From contig JAPFFF010000008.1 of NCBI GenBank assembly GCA_039105265.1, forward strand, positions 5,704,001 to 5,768,000: 64,000 nt of DNA, given 5' to 3'. Positions 10,164 through 20,254 of this stretch are shown piece by piece (positions within the stretch are counted from its first letter, which is position 1; each line of letters opens with the position of its first letter). Made by a program: the position numbers and the translations under genes. The notes beneath the pieces were generated by a model that was given only the letters and a program-made list of their open reading frames with translations, was not told the origin of the DNA and searched no databases. Origin of the DNA: Tritrichomonas musculus. Taxonomy: Eukaryota > Parabasalia > Tritrichomonadida > Tritrichomonadidae.

Positions 10164-13100
10164 ATGGATAAAAAATTATCACTTGATGAATTAGAAGAAC
10201 TAATCAGTAAGATCCCTTCAGAAAACGCCGATTATGATATTCAATTGCTGAATGAATATTTATCAAAAACTAATAATTCTCAATTTCAATTTGCATTTGG
10301 CCAATTACAAAAAATAGATTTGTCTAATTGCAGTAAAAAACTCCTTGAAGATAATGTTTCGTCGTTTATCTCCATTTTGCAAACGCCAAACCAATCTGTT
10401 GAACTTTTCAATTTTTTAAATGGAAAGATCGATCAAGATTTACTTATTAGACGTTTCACAAGGTCAGAATTTATTATTGATGCAATTTTACCAACTTTAA
10501 CATCTAAAAATTTCAAGGAAGGCGAAGATTCCAATTTTCTTTCTTTTTGTTATAAAATAATAAATGCGATTACTCTTTTCGATGAAATACCATATTACCT
10601 CAGATCGCTCAGACAATCCATTTTTCAACTTGCATTTCTCAAGCGTAAGCTACAACTTTGCTTAGATATAATTAAGTCAGTAAATTTAGCAAGAACATCA
10701 AATGACTTCTTTGAATTTTCATCATATTCAACATCTTTAATTCAATTAGCTGTAGATGATGAACCAATTGCACGATCTCTTTTTGAATATATGCTCAATT
10801 GCTCCACATTTTATTACAAAGAACCAGGTATCGCATTTGAATCATGGTTTATTACATGCTTGACTTCGTTTGCGCCTCTTTTATATGGTAAGACAGTTCA
10901 TCCTGCAGTTTTGGAATATGTCAAATATTATTTATCTTTAATTGAAGATAGAAACAATATAAATCCTAATATTAATAATTCCAGTAATTCTGTTTTTTTG
11001 GATAAAAGTAGGAATTTTAATGTTCAGCACTTGAAGCAAATTATTAATAAATTTGAAGAATCCTCAAGACCAATTTATAACCCCTCACTCCCACTCAATT
11101 CAGCCCCTTCTTTACTTCGTCCATATTTCCTATTCAAGTTATGGAATGCCAATCTTTTTAATATTGATAGTAATTCCAAAGATAAAATCCAGCCTGAACA
11201 AATATATAATGAGCTTCTCAATCTTTGTCAGAAATGTCCCGGTTTATCAGGACATTCAAATGCTCATTCAAGACCATATACATCTATACAGCTTTTTAAT
11301 ATTTTATCTCAGCTTCCATTAAAAAATAGTCTTCCTTTTTACTTTTTACTTGCACAACGAGGTTATGAAGAAGAATTTAATAAGGTTATTTCTGATGCTT
11401 TTAATGATAAGAACAAAAAAGAAGATATTATAGATAAAATTTTATTAGTATTTGAAAGAGCGGCACGAACATCGCCTATACTTTTAAAGCCGCATTTTGA
11501 TTCAATTTCCAAATTATCAATTAACCAATGCCCAACTATTTGTTCTCTTCTAATCAAGTCTGATTTTCTTTCGTTTACAAGCCTTTGGAAGTTTGTTAAG
11601 AAATTTTCTTTTCCAATCGTCAAGCCTATAATTAGAGAAGGAATAGTTCAGATACAACGACGTTCAAGATCTTTTGAAAACGCAAAATTCATCATTCATG
11701 TTCTACGTCATTTCTTTGCCAAACCATCTTCATCTTCTAAAAATCCTGAGATTAACTGGTCTGCTGTAGCAGAAGCATTTCCTGATGATGCTAATATATC
11801 TGCAACAATATTATTGAATGAAAGTATTGTGGCTGATGATAAAAATAATAATGACAGTGATAATAGCTCCAAGTTGTTAAATTGGCGTGATCAGTTCATG
11901 AAATATATCTCGAAGTCTCCTGCAACATATCATCGAATCGTTGCTATCCCATACCTCCTTCTTTGTTCAGGTGATAACAATATACATATTGAAAATGCAA
12001 AATGGGCAATTTCGAAGCTTCCAGCTTATCAAAATATGTCTGAGGCCGTTCTTGAAGGATATTCGCTATTTGAACTTGCTAAGCATGTTATTTCGCAATC
12101 TACTTCAACTGAACAAACAGATAAAACTCTAAATGAATTGTTTGGGTATGAAAAAGAAAAAATTACTTGTTATGCATCATCATTTGCGCATGCAGCAATC
12201 ATTCTTAAAATTGGATCTCAGGAAAGTATGAATGCGCTTATCAGTAGTATTAACTCAAGTCATTTGCAAATTGCTCGATCATCAAAACTTGCCATTAATT
12301 TCCTTCGTTTGAGCAATTGTATTTTTAATTCTGATCAAGAAGATGTAGTTAAAAAAGTTAATAATCCTGTCGTTGATCTTATTTTTGGCCTTCTTTCCCC
12401 ATCAATAAATTCAAATTCAAAATCTGGCACTTTTGATTTTGATGCGAATTTGAAAAATGACGAAAAAAATTTCATTCAAATGTTAACTAAAGCGCACTCG
12501 ATGGATGTTGAATCAATAGCAACCACTCTTAAAAAACAAAAGTTTAATAATTTTCATGAATTAAGAGAACATTTTATGCTATTAGCAATTTCTTGCTTTT
12601 TATTACTACCAGCACGATCAGTTTCACAATCATCTACTGATAAATGCATTTCCCTTTTGAATTCCCCATCATCTACTTATAAACAGAAAAACTTTGCTTT
12701 ACTTGCATTAAGCCAATCGCCTTCATTCCCAGAAGACAAAATTGATCTCTCCTCAAAAGAACTAATTAATGAACCTTTACTTTCAAGATCACTTTTATTA
12801 GTGGCAATGAAGACTAAAAATACGGAAGTCATTTCGTCAATCTTAAATCAATCAAAAGATTTTACAATAATAGAGGTAATAAAGCCACTTTTACCCTTCC
12901 TTGATCAAAAAATGGTTTCGAATTTTGTTGAAAAGACAGCTTTAGATACAGATGTTCAGGTCTTGTTTGATTCACTAGATCTTTTCACAAATCCAAACAT
13001 CCTTTTCATTATTTTCACTGATATTAGATGCCGACCAATTATCAACACAATTTTTACAAATCGCTACCAAAAGCTTCGTTCAGCTATATCAAAGCTTGGT

Positions 13101-13589
13101 CCACAAGAAATCATGGAAAAGATTACTTTCACGCCGTTTGATGACTTTGCTCTCCTTTCAATGAGAGAACGAGATTATCCTATCTCATCAATATGTAGAG
13201 GATTGATCGGCCAGAAAAGTATAGTGACTCTCCCTGGCGTTTTCTTGATTTTAACGAGTGAAAGAAACAAAATGTTTCAATACGCTGATTCAATGTTCGC
13301 ATTTATTCAAGATCTAGATGGTAGCGAAATAGTGAAGGCTTTGAAATATATTGCCATCTTTTACTTAGTTGGATCATCAAGAGAACCTTTCGAAACTATT
13401 CGCCTTCATTTTGAAGCCAATCCGACAGAATTAAATGAAGATATTATTCACTCATTAATTCCAAGTTTATTTGCAAGATTTATCAATAAAAGTGAGCATT
13501 ACGATATACTTGTGAAGGCAAGCAAAGAGACAGACGATGTTTATTTGAATGAAGCGGTTCAAGCTTTAAGGTTAAAACAGCTTTCATAA
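10164..13589 (+). CDS. large helical (solenoid-like) protein, 1141 aa, unknown
   Basis: The ATG at 10164 follows a clear promoter-like inverted motif. The 1141-residue product is rich in Leu, Ile, Ser and Asn and reads as successive pairs of amphipathic helices with short loops, the look of a HEAT/ARM-type alpha-solenoid, from residue 1 to the end. There is no signal peptide, membrane segment or recognisable catalytic motif. Low-complexity Asn/Ser loops interrupt it (near 270 and 550). I cannot name the family; large scaffold subunits of nuclear or transport complexes have this form. The gene is convergent with the membrane-protein gene at 13909. Confidence 0.9.
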   Translation: MDKKLSLDELEELISKIPSENADYDIQLLNEYLSKTNNSQFQFAFGQLQKIDLSNCSKKLLEDNVSSFISILQTPNQSVELFNFLNGKIDQDLLIRRFTRSEFIIDAILPTLTSKNFKEGEDSNFLSFCYKIINAITLFDEIPYYLRSLRQSIFQLAFLKRKLQLCLDIIKSVNLARTSNDFFEFSSYSTSLIQLAVDDEPIARSLFEYMLNCSTFYYKEPGIAFESWFITCLTSFAPLLYGKTVHPAVLEYVKYYLSLIEDRNNINPNINNSSNSVFLDKSRNFNVQHLKQIINKFEESSRPIYNPSLPLNSAPSLLRPYFLFKLWNANLFNIDSNSKDKIQPEQIYNELLNLCQKCPGLSGHSNAHSRPYTSIQLFNILSQLPLKNSLPFYFLLAQRGYEEEFNKVISDAFNDKNKKEDIIDKILLVFERAARTSPILLKPHFDSISKLSINQCPTICSLLIKSDFLSFTSLWKFVKKFSFPIVKPIIREGIVQIQRRSRSFENAKFIIHVLRHFFAKPSSSSKNPEINWSAVAEAFPDDANISATILLNESIVADDKNNNDSDNSSKLLNWRDQFMKYISKSPATYHRIVAIPYLLLCSGDNNIHIENAKWAISKLPAYQNMSEAVLEGYSLFELAKHVISQSTSTEQTDKTLNELFGYEKEKITCYASSFAHAAIILKIGSQESMNALISSINSSHLQIARSSKLAINFLRLSNCIFNSDQEDVVKKVNNPVVDLIFGLLSPSINSNSKSGTFDFDANLKNDEKNFIQMLTKAHSMDVESIATTLKKQKFNNFHELREHFMLLAISCFLLLPARSVSQSSTDKCISLLNSPSSTYKQKNFALLALSQSPSFPEDKIDLSSKELINEPLLSRSLLLVAMKTKNTEVISSILNQSKDFTIIEVIKPLLPFLDQKMVSNFVEKTALDTDVQVLFDSLDLFTNPNILFIIFTDIRCRPIINTIFTNRYQKLRSAISKLGPQEIMEKITFTPFDDFALLSMRERDYPISSICRGLIGQKSIVTLPGVFLILTSERNKMFQYADSMFAFIQDLDGSEIVKALKYIAIFYLVGSSREPFETIRLHFEANPTELNEDIIHSLIPSLFARFINKSEHYDILVKASKETDDVYLNEAVQALRLKQLS

Positions 13590-13713
13590 GCTTAATTCAA
13601 AATCCGAAAATTGATTTGAAAAAAGAAGTAATTAATATCGTAAATTGTTACTTGTTAGTCCTTAAAAAAACTTTAAAAAGTTTTGTGTGTATTTGAATAT
13701 GATATCTCTTGAT

Positions 13714-13746
13714 CTTGTTAACAAGAGAAAAAAAAAAAAAAAAAAA
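13714..13746 (-). terminator. palindrome plus T-run between convergent genes
   Basis: CTTGTTAACAAG (13714-13725) is a perfect 12-bp palindrome; outside it CTCTT and AAGAG also pair in part. A run of 19 A (13728-13746) follows. In the sense of the minus-strand gene ending at 13909 this is a T-run followed by a hairpin, a plausible 3'-end signal, but function is inferred. Confidence 0.35.
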
Positions 13747-13908
13747 CTACTTTGAATAGCATATTAGATATATTATGAAGTATTTTCTAAATATTCATGT
13801 CAAAATTCGTATTTATATTTTTTAAATTTTAATTGGAATAAAAAAAATTTGGGCAAACAAATATTTTAAACAATAATTAATACAGATTATCGCATTTTAA
13901 ATTGGTAT

Positions 13909-14769
13909 CTACATATACTTTCTCTCTTTATTCTTTGGCTTCAGCCGGATTTTCAATATAATTCCTATAATCCCTATTATAATTAAAAGAAACAATACAA
14001 CAATTAATAATAAAAATATTCTTATAATTTTCTTATTGTCTTCTTCATTAGTACATGCATTGCTGGGCTCTTCCACTGCCGAAAATGTTGATCTGAAACT
14101 TTTCGATGATTTATTAAAATATTGAAATGGCTCATCAATACAAACATCTTCTATCACTTTAGAAAAATGGATATCATATGCAAAAACTGTGCCAGGGCTC
14201 GCATCTTGAAGTGAAATAAAGAAAGGAATGTTATAAGGGCCAATTTTTTGAGTTTCCGTTAAATTTTTATATGCATATAAATTATATGTATTGTTTGATG
14301 AATAGATTATAACACTGCTTTTAACTTTCAATCTTTTTGGGGATAAAATAGTTATATCAGCTTCAGCTTCTGCATTGTTTAAGGGAAAATAACATAATTG
14401 TTTTAGCTCATTTGTAAACACCCAATGCGTAAAAATGACTTGGTTTGTTTTAAATATTCGAGCGTTTTTTGAGCAAATATCAGATGGAATAATCCAAATT
14501 GATAAGTTAATTGAGGATGTTGTTTTTTCAATTTGAAGATTAATATTTTCATCGCTAATAAACATATATCTATCATTAAGATACACTTTTTCTTTATCTG
14601 TAAGTACATAAGTATTATTGGGAGGAACATCAGAAAAGAATAAGTAAGAACTAGTATTAGGTTGGTCAAGGATAACTTCAACCGATGATTCATCTTCAAT
14701 CAAAAGCTGCGTAAATCCAATATTTCTAACTTTTGTTTTCAGTGCAATGAATAAAAGAAGAATTAGCAT
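13909..14769 (-). CDS. predicted type I membrane protein, unknown
   Basis: I start at the ATG at 14769 because the open frame upstream contains only a TTG and then a TAA. The product of about 286 residues begins with a hydrophobic signal peptide (MLILLLFIALK), continues with an ectodomain of about 220 residues carrying several N-glycosylation sequons (NTS, NNT, NLS, NLT, NKS) and few cysteines, and ends with one strongly hydrophobic helix (IFLLLIVVLFLLIIIGIIGI) followed by a short, very basic cytoplasmic tail. This is the topology of many trichomonad surface proteins with a short tail. I recognise no ectodomain family. Surface or endomembrane location is inferred from topology. Confidence 0.85.
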   Translation of the reverse strand: MLILLLFIALKTKVRNIGFTQLLIEDESSVEVILDQPNTSSYLFFSDVPPNNTYVLTDKEKVYLNDRYMFISDENINLQIEKTTSSINLSIWIIPSDICSKNARIFKTNQVIFTHWVFTNELKQLCYFPLNNAEAEADITILSPKRLKVKSSVIIYSSNNTYNLYAYKNLTETQKIGPYNIPFFISLQDASPGTVFAYDIHFSKVIEDVCIDEPFQYFNKSSKSFRSTFSAVEEPSNACTNEEDNKKIIRIFLLLIVVLFLLIIIGIIGIILKIRLKPKNKERKYM

Positions 14770-15053
14770 TAAAGAATATGTCAAAAGTAAAATCAGTTAT
14801 TCAATATTTAGGTTAACAAAGTCAACATTAACCAATACATTAAAGAACTTGGAATTTATTTGTACAATTGGCATCTTAGCTATTATGAAAGATAATTTGT
14901 AATAAAAGAATAAGATTGCTTTACATCATTAAAACATCAAATTTTATTAAATAAAAAAAAGCAAACAAATTTTACAAATAAAAGCTTTTGAATCAGTAAC
15001 TAAGTTATTCCATTATTGAAGAATTAGTAAATTATAGCTTTTGTTTCGAATTA

Positions 15054-16217
15054 TTAAAGATTGAACCTGTTCATAACATCTTGTATGTATGGCTCTACTG
15101 CATTATATGGCTTGACATATCGCAATAAATATACCATCGTATCAGCGCAGAATTTACGTATTTCATCAATAGTCTTATGTAAATCATGCATTATGAAAAA
15201 TGTCCAATAATGTGATTGGTTAAAATATTTTGTATCTCTGACAAGAATTTGTGGAATGTAAAAGAACATATGTTCGGATAATCTCATCGAAATATGTTTA
15301 ACTCGATTGTTATCTGTGATGTCAAAACATTTACAAATCATCTCTATGAATTGTCCCTCAATTTCATCTGGGCAATCTCCAAAGTATCGATGTGTTGCAA
15401 GATCAATAATCATCCATCCTATAACACCTTCCTGTTTATTGACAATCGGTGGAGTTTGCTCAAGAGACTTAAGAAAGTCATACTTTTTGTATAAAACTTC
15501 GGGTAATGTTTGAGCAGCTGCTTGTAAAGCATCAAAAGTTCCTCCATTTATTGTAACAAGCTTCATTGTTTTAAAAACATGATAAATTAATGCACGTTTA
15601 TGCTGCCCATCTTCAAGATTAATGATCTGATCCGTAAATGGAGCTTCACAATGACGAGCTAATAAATCAATAGCATGAATATCGCGCTTTGCCAATTTCC
15701 AAAAGTCATCACTAGCAAAAACAATCATATTCTGAGCGTACATAGCGCATATTGGTGATTGTGTTGCAGTAATAATATCTTGGATTAATTGTTGCGTATT
15801 CTTATCAAATATGCGTGGATAAATGCGTGGAGCTCCAAACATATTATGCATATGCATTCCATTCATATGTATTGGTCGAACAAAGTTACTGTTGAAAGCT
15901 AAAATCATTGCTGCTTGAGAACGCAAAAATTTTTCTATTGCTAGTGGGCAATACTTATTCGGAGATATATAAATTAATAATCCTTCATCTGGGAGAGGAT
16001 AAAAAGCGATGATTTTGCCATTTGCAGCGGTAATGCAATGAAATGATTTACATTGGTTTTGAAAAAGAGTAGAAGCTGTAAATAGATATTGAGGTTGTGT
16101 ATTGTTTTTTGGTACTGAACCATCCTGTCTATATGTTATGCATGATCCATTCGGTGTAAAATAATAAACTTCTTCGTCTAATTGATTCATTTTGATCAAA
16201 TTAATAAACGTTCTCAT
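15054..16217 (-). CDS. Mon1-like longin-domain protein
   Basis: A protein of 387 residues, or 378 if the in-frame ATG at 16190 (MNQLDEEVYYF) is used. The N-terminal third resembles the first longin domain of Mon1/HPS1-type proteins: a beta strand around CITAANGKIIAFYPLP, then GLLIYISPNKY, then a helix with LRSQAAMILAF. After a loop a second longin-like block follows: PICAMYAQNMIVFASD and DIHAIDLLARH, where Mon1 has a comparable strand and SDLHLL-type helix. Mon1 with Ccz1 is the exchange factor for Rab7 on endosomes. The match is by pattern only; Fuzzy or another member of the longin superfamily is possible. No membrane segment or signal peptide is present. Confidence 0.5.
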   Translation of the reverse strand: MRTFINLIKMNQLDEEVYYFTPNGSCITYRQDGSVPKNNTQPQYLFTASTLFQNQCKSFHCITAANGKIIAFYPLPDEGLLIYISPNKYCPLAIEKFLRSQAAMILAFNSNFVRPIHMNGMHMHNMFGAPRIYPRIFDKNTQQLIQDIITATQSPICAMYAQNMIVFASDDFWKLAKRDIHAIDLLARHCEAPFTDQIINLEDGQHKRALIYHVFKTMKLVTINGGTFDALQAAAQTLPEVLYKKYDFLKSLEQTPPIVNKQEGVIGWMIIDLATHRYFGDCPDEIEGQFIEMICKCFDITDNNRVKHISMRLSEHMFFYIPQILVRDTKYFNQSHYWTFFIMHDLHKTIDEIRKFCADTMVYLLRYVKPYNAVEPYIQDVMNRFNL

Positions 16218-16639
16218 CTTTGTTTATTAAAAAACAATTTGGTGATGAAAAATATATAATTTCCAATGTTAAAATAAAATCTAAAATGTAATGACAGCAA
16301 AGAATTTATTGTTTTCAAAGTCAACTATATCAAAATTAAAAAAAAAAAAAAAAAGATTCTATACTAATTTATTAGAAAAAGCTAATATTTCTATTCTTAG
16401 AATAATATGATCTGTCCAGGATTGGAAAATTGAATTATTAAATCATATCTTTGAAAAATAGATTTAATTTATCAAATTTACTAAAATGTATTTTTTGAGT
16501 GAAACTTTCACCTTCACTTTCCTAGTTGTTGGGCAGTCTTTATTTTACATATAAATTATTCAAAAAGATCTATTAGATGAATTATTTGATGCAATAGTGA
16601 AACTTTCACCTTTACTTTCTCTCTATCTATTGCCATTTT
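16218..16639. other. intergenic, near-duplicated phrase
   Basis: No gene seen. A 17-A run lies at 16338-16354. The phrase GTGAAACTTTCACCTT occurs twice (near 16499 and 16595), a short direct repeat containing the inverted core GTGAAA/TTTCAC. Confidence 0.5.
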
Positions 16640-17850
16640 GTAATCGCCTTCATCTATTATTTGAGCGTAGAAAACACCACAGAGATGTTCTCCATTGTCT
16701 GCTGACATTTTATAATTCCATCGCCATTTTCTAGCATGGAAGCATATTGGTTCATTCCCATTAAATTTCCATTATCTGCAGAAATTTTGTAGTATCGAGC
16801 TGCTTCTGGAAAGTTACGATTTAGACCATATTCGAGTTTACGTGCATTGAATTAGTATTTCCATTGTCTGCTGACATTTTAAAGTAACGTGCTGCTTCTG
16901 GTTTATTGATATTCAATCCTTCACCATCATAAAATATGGATGCATATGTATATAAAGCTTCTTCATTATTTCCATCAACTCCCATTTCGTAGTAATGAGC
17001 TGCTTCTCGTTAATTTAAGCCAATTCCATCGCCATTGTAAAGCATGTTTCCGTATTTAAGCATTAAATTTGAGTTTCCTTTGTCAGAAGCCAGTTTATAG
17101 TAACGAGCTGCTTCTCGTTTGTCATCATTATTAGTACATAATATGTCAGCATAACAATCCATTGCTTGATCGTTTCCCTTGTCGGCGGACATTTTATAAT
17201 ATCGTTTTGCTTCCGTTTCATTAACAACAACACCATCACCTTTTTTAAGCATATCAGCATAATTTTTCATCGCAAAATCGTTTCCTTTTTCAATTGCCAA
17301 CTTAAAATAGTAAATCGCTCCGATTTTATCAATATTAATTCCATTTCCATTTTGAAGCATTTTGCCATATTCAATCATTGCAAAATCGTCTCATTTATCT
17401 GCAGCCTTTTTGCAATATTTTGCAGCTTCTATTTTGTCAACTTCAATACCAATACCATCATTCAACATTCTTGCATACTCAATCATAGAATCTTCATTCC
17501 TGCAAATGTTTTCATTTGAATTTGTGTTAATCGTTCATGATTCATTTTTGATACGCCAAAAACACTTAATCGTGGATAATGTTCGTCAAGCAGAATATTA
17601 TCAGGTTTGAGATCACGATGAACAATGCTTTTGGAGGTACTTCATACCAAGTGCTATACCTAGCAAAACAATATATCTAGAAGCGCATGTCCAACCAGGT
17701 GGAGCTGTTGAAGAACGTTCTTTTTTAAGTGTATCTCTAAGCGATTCATTTGGTAAATATTCGGTAATAATTGTTGGGTAAGGATCAGAAGCAATTGGTG
17801 ATTTTGCTTCTCCAAGGTATGCACACATAAAGACAGAAAATATGTCATAT
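16640..17850 (-). pseudogene. decayed TKL-type kinase plus Sel1-repeat gene
   Basis: Read on the minus strand, 17828-17613 encodes part of a trichomonad TKL kinase: PYPTIITEYLPNESLRDTL, then GIALGMKYLQKH. A frameshift follows, after which the catalytic loop IVHRDLKPDNILLDE appears in another frame, and the DFG position reads VFG. The rest of the C-lobe is missing. From about 17500 Sel1-like repeats (units of about 36 residues, type AAxYYKxSADKGN and MxxYAxMLxxGDGI) continue to about 16640. They are broken by a TGA near 17390 (GGA in sister repeats), a TAA near 17010, further stops and frameshifts. The N-lobe with the ATP loop is absent. Kinase/Sel1 fusions are common in trichomonads; this one is dead. 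Confidence 0.85.
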
Positions 17851-18198
17851 CAGATTTATGATATTCTATATCTTGTCAAAAAAATCAGAAAAGAATTCCA
17901 CTTATTTAGCTAATATTAAATCTTCTATATTTTTCGTACGTTAAAAAATAAAACATTCAATTTTCGTTGAATATGGTTCCCTTATCAATACAAGTAATTT
18001 TGATCATATCAGAATCTGATATAACAACACATTTTACCTTATTAATGACCTTAGACGAGTTTTAATCAACTGCAATGTATGCTCAATCTATTGAAAAAGT
18101 TCCACCAAGAATTATAAAAAAAAAAAAAAAAAAATTGAAACAGTTACAAACTTTTTATTATTACAAAATTAATATTTTAAAATACATGATTGAATCAA
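17851..18198. other. intergenic beyond katanin 3' end
   Basis: No gene seen. A run of 20 A at 18116-18135 is a T-run in the sense of the katanin gene, 64 bp past its stop. Confidence 0.6.
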
Positions 18199-19767
18199 TT
18201 ACTCTGCACCTTTTGTAAGTCTCCATTGTTCATATTTTTTCAAAGTTGTTGGATCAACAGAACTTTTTCTGAGCTTTACAGCCTTCTCAAAATCTTCATC
18301 ACGAATTATAACTCTTGCTTGCTCGAGCGGCATATTTAACCAATCTTCAGCTTCCAAATTCTCTGTCTGACGATCGAAAACAGCTTGAGCGGCATCTCTG
18401 CATAAGTTTGCTATATCTGCGCAACTGTAACCTTCTAATCGTTCTGCCCACATTTTGAGGTCAAAATCATCGTCCACCATATCTTTAATTTTCATTGTCA
18501 AAATCGCCAAACGACCTTCAACGTCCGGTAATGGAATGTATATACGCTTTTGGAATCTTCTTAATAGAGCTTCATCAAGGTCCCAAGGGAAGTTTGTAGC
18601 AGCAAGCACAAATACTTGACTCGTTTCTACAGCGGAATCAATTCCTTCTAGTTTTGTCAGTAGTTGCGCTTTCATACGTCTGCTTGCTTCATGTTCTTGG
18701 CCACCACCGCGCTGTGAAGCGACAGAATCTATTTCATCAAAAAATATTGTTGATGGAGCCATTTGTTCTGCTAATGTAAATAGATAAGTAATTAATTTTT
18801 CACTTTCGCCGTGCCATTTTGATGTAATAGTAGCTGATGTTACATTGAAAAAGGTACGTTTACATTCTGTTGCAACAGCTTTTGCTAAAAAGGTTTTTCC
18901 TGTACCTGGAGGACCATAAAAGAGTACGGATTTCCAGGGAGCTAGAAGGCCTTTGCATATATCTGGACGCATTGGTAGTATAACGAGGTTTTGACGTAGT
19001 AAACGTTTAACTTGAGCTAATCCTGCTATTTGGTCCCATTGAACGTTGGGCTCACGAACAAGGATACCCATATCAACAATTTGTTGTACAAGAGGATTTG
19101 ATTCAAGATCAATTGGGACTTGCTTAGGATCTACAGGGGTATTTTCTTGATTTGCTGATGCAGGAGGCCGTGCTTTTGAGACTTGATTTTGGCTTTGATT
19201 TTGATTACTGGCTTTTTGATTTCCACCTCGTTGATTTTGTGGGTTATTTTTCATATTGGCATTACTATTTCCTCTGCTATTTCGTGATCCAGGTTTTTGT
19301 AATGGTTGACGACCTATTCCACGATTTCCAGCATTAGTTTGGTTTCGTATTGGCCTTTTTGGCTTTGAAGAATTTAATGAGGATCTACGATCAGGCGCTT
19401 TTAGTTCACGCTGTGGAAGAATGTTTTCGTCGGGATCCGGTCTACTCCATTGTGGTGGTTCAATACAAGTATCACCATCTCCTTGAGGCTGGTTTTGAAA
19501 ATCATCATCAATGTCATCATCTAATGCCCCCATGATTTCGTCAATTGTGTCTTTGATCCGTCTAATTGAAGCATCTTCAGCTTTAATATCTTTAAGCATC
19601 GAATTCCATTTGACTAACTCATTTCGATCACGACAAGAATCAATTTCACACTCAACCTCTTGAAGCGCATTCTGATAAGAACGGATGGAAGCATCAAAGT
19701 TATCAAGTTTTGCATGCTCGCGTGCGAGATTTACATGTTCGAGAGCTGGGATTATATCGCCATTCAT
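18199..19767 (-). CDS. KATNA1: katanin p60 (microtubule-severing AAA ATPase)
   Basis: A 522-residue protein. Residues 1-75 are helical like the katanin microtubule-binding (MIT) domain; 95-215 form a low-complexity, basic, Asn/Gln/Pro linker. The AAA module follows: Walker A GPPGTGKT (285-292), pore loop KWHGESE (317-323), Walker B IFFDEID (341-347), sensor ATNFPWDLDEALLRRF (390-405), and a C-terminal helix typical of the meiotic/katanin/Vps4 clade. The WDQIAGL start of the domain and PMRPDI are katanin signatures. The enzyme hexamerises on microtubules and severs them using ATP. A flagellate uses it for axoneme and spindle remodelling. All catalytic residues are intact. A promoter-like ACTTTTT lies at 19786-19792, 19 bp before the ATG. 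Confidence 0.95.
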   Translation of the reverse strand: MNGDIIPALEHVNLAREHAKLDNFDASIRSYQNALQEVECEIDSCRDRNELVKWNSMLKDIKAEDASIRRIKDTIDEIMGALDDDIDDDFQNQPQGDGDTCIEPPQWSRPDPDENILPQRELKAPDRRSSLNSSKPKRPIRNQTNAGNRGIGRQPLQKPGSRNSRGNSNANMKNNPQNQRGGNQKASNQNQSQNQVSKARPPASANQENTPVDPKQVPIDLESNPLVQQIVDMGILVREPNVQWDQIAGLAQVKRLLRQNLVILPMRPDICKGLLAPWKSVLFYGPPGTGKTFLAKAVATECKRTFFNVTSATITSKWHGESEKLITYLFTLAEQMAPSTIFFDEIDSVASQRGGGQEHEASRRMKAQLLTKLEGIDSAVETSQVFVLAATNFPWDLDEALLRRFQKRIYIPLPDVEGRLAILTMKIKDMVDDDFDLKMWAERLEGYSCADIANLCRDAAQAVFDRQTENLEAEDWLNMPLEQARVIIRDEDFEKAVKLRKSSVDPTTLKKYEQWRLTKGAE

Positions 19768-20254
19768 TTTTTTTTATTTCCAACGACTTTTTTAAAAAAA
19801 TTCAGATAAAATCGGCCAGATTTATATTGAATTATATTTTATACAGATATCTTTCTTTAAAAAGAATTTATATAAAAACTTTTTTTGTTAAAAATATAAA
19901 TAATATATTTTTTAAAAATAAGAGAGTTTAAAAGTTGGTTTTCATCTTTTGAGTTTCGAACTCTTTTGAACTTATTGATTTAATATAAGAATATATCTTG
20001 CTATTTTAATGTCATTTCATTTATTTGTTGTAGAATATATATCAATATAAGAAAATTAATATAATTTATATTAAAAACAAAATATAATAATTTTTATTAT
20101 ACGAGATATTCAATTCTTTTCATATATATAATATATTTTTTTAAAATTTTATGTACAAAAGTTAAAGTGCCACAAAAACTTTTTGTGAAAAAATGTTTAT
20201 AATCCCTCGTTTATAAATTTTTTTTTTTTTTTGCTTTTTTTTCAATGGTTTATA
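19768..20254. other. divergent intergenic region
   Basis: Very AT-rich DNA between katanin and the SANT/Myb gene, with ACTTTTT at 19786-19792, the palindrome at 20171-20187 and a 15-T run (20218-20232) right before the downstream start. Confidence 0.7.
20171..20187. promoter_or_regulatory. CACAAAAACTTTTTGTG palindrome
   Basis: A perfect 8+1+8 palindrome centred 76 bp before the ATG at 20255. Its core is the ACTTTTT motif seen upstream of other genes. Confidence 0.45.

Noticed and set aside
19945-19975. GAGTTTCGAACTC, suggestive of a tRNA T-arm
   Set aside because: The stem and loop lengths do not fit a tRNA and no acceptor or anticodon arm is present nearby.
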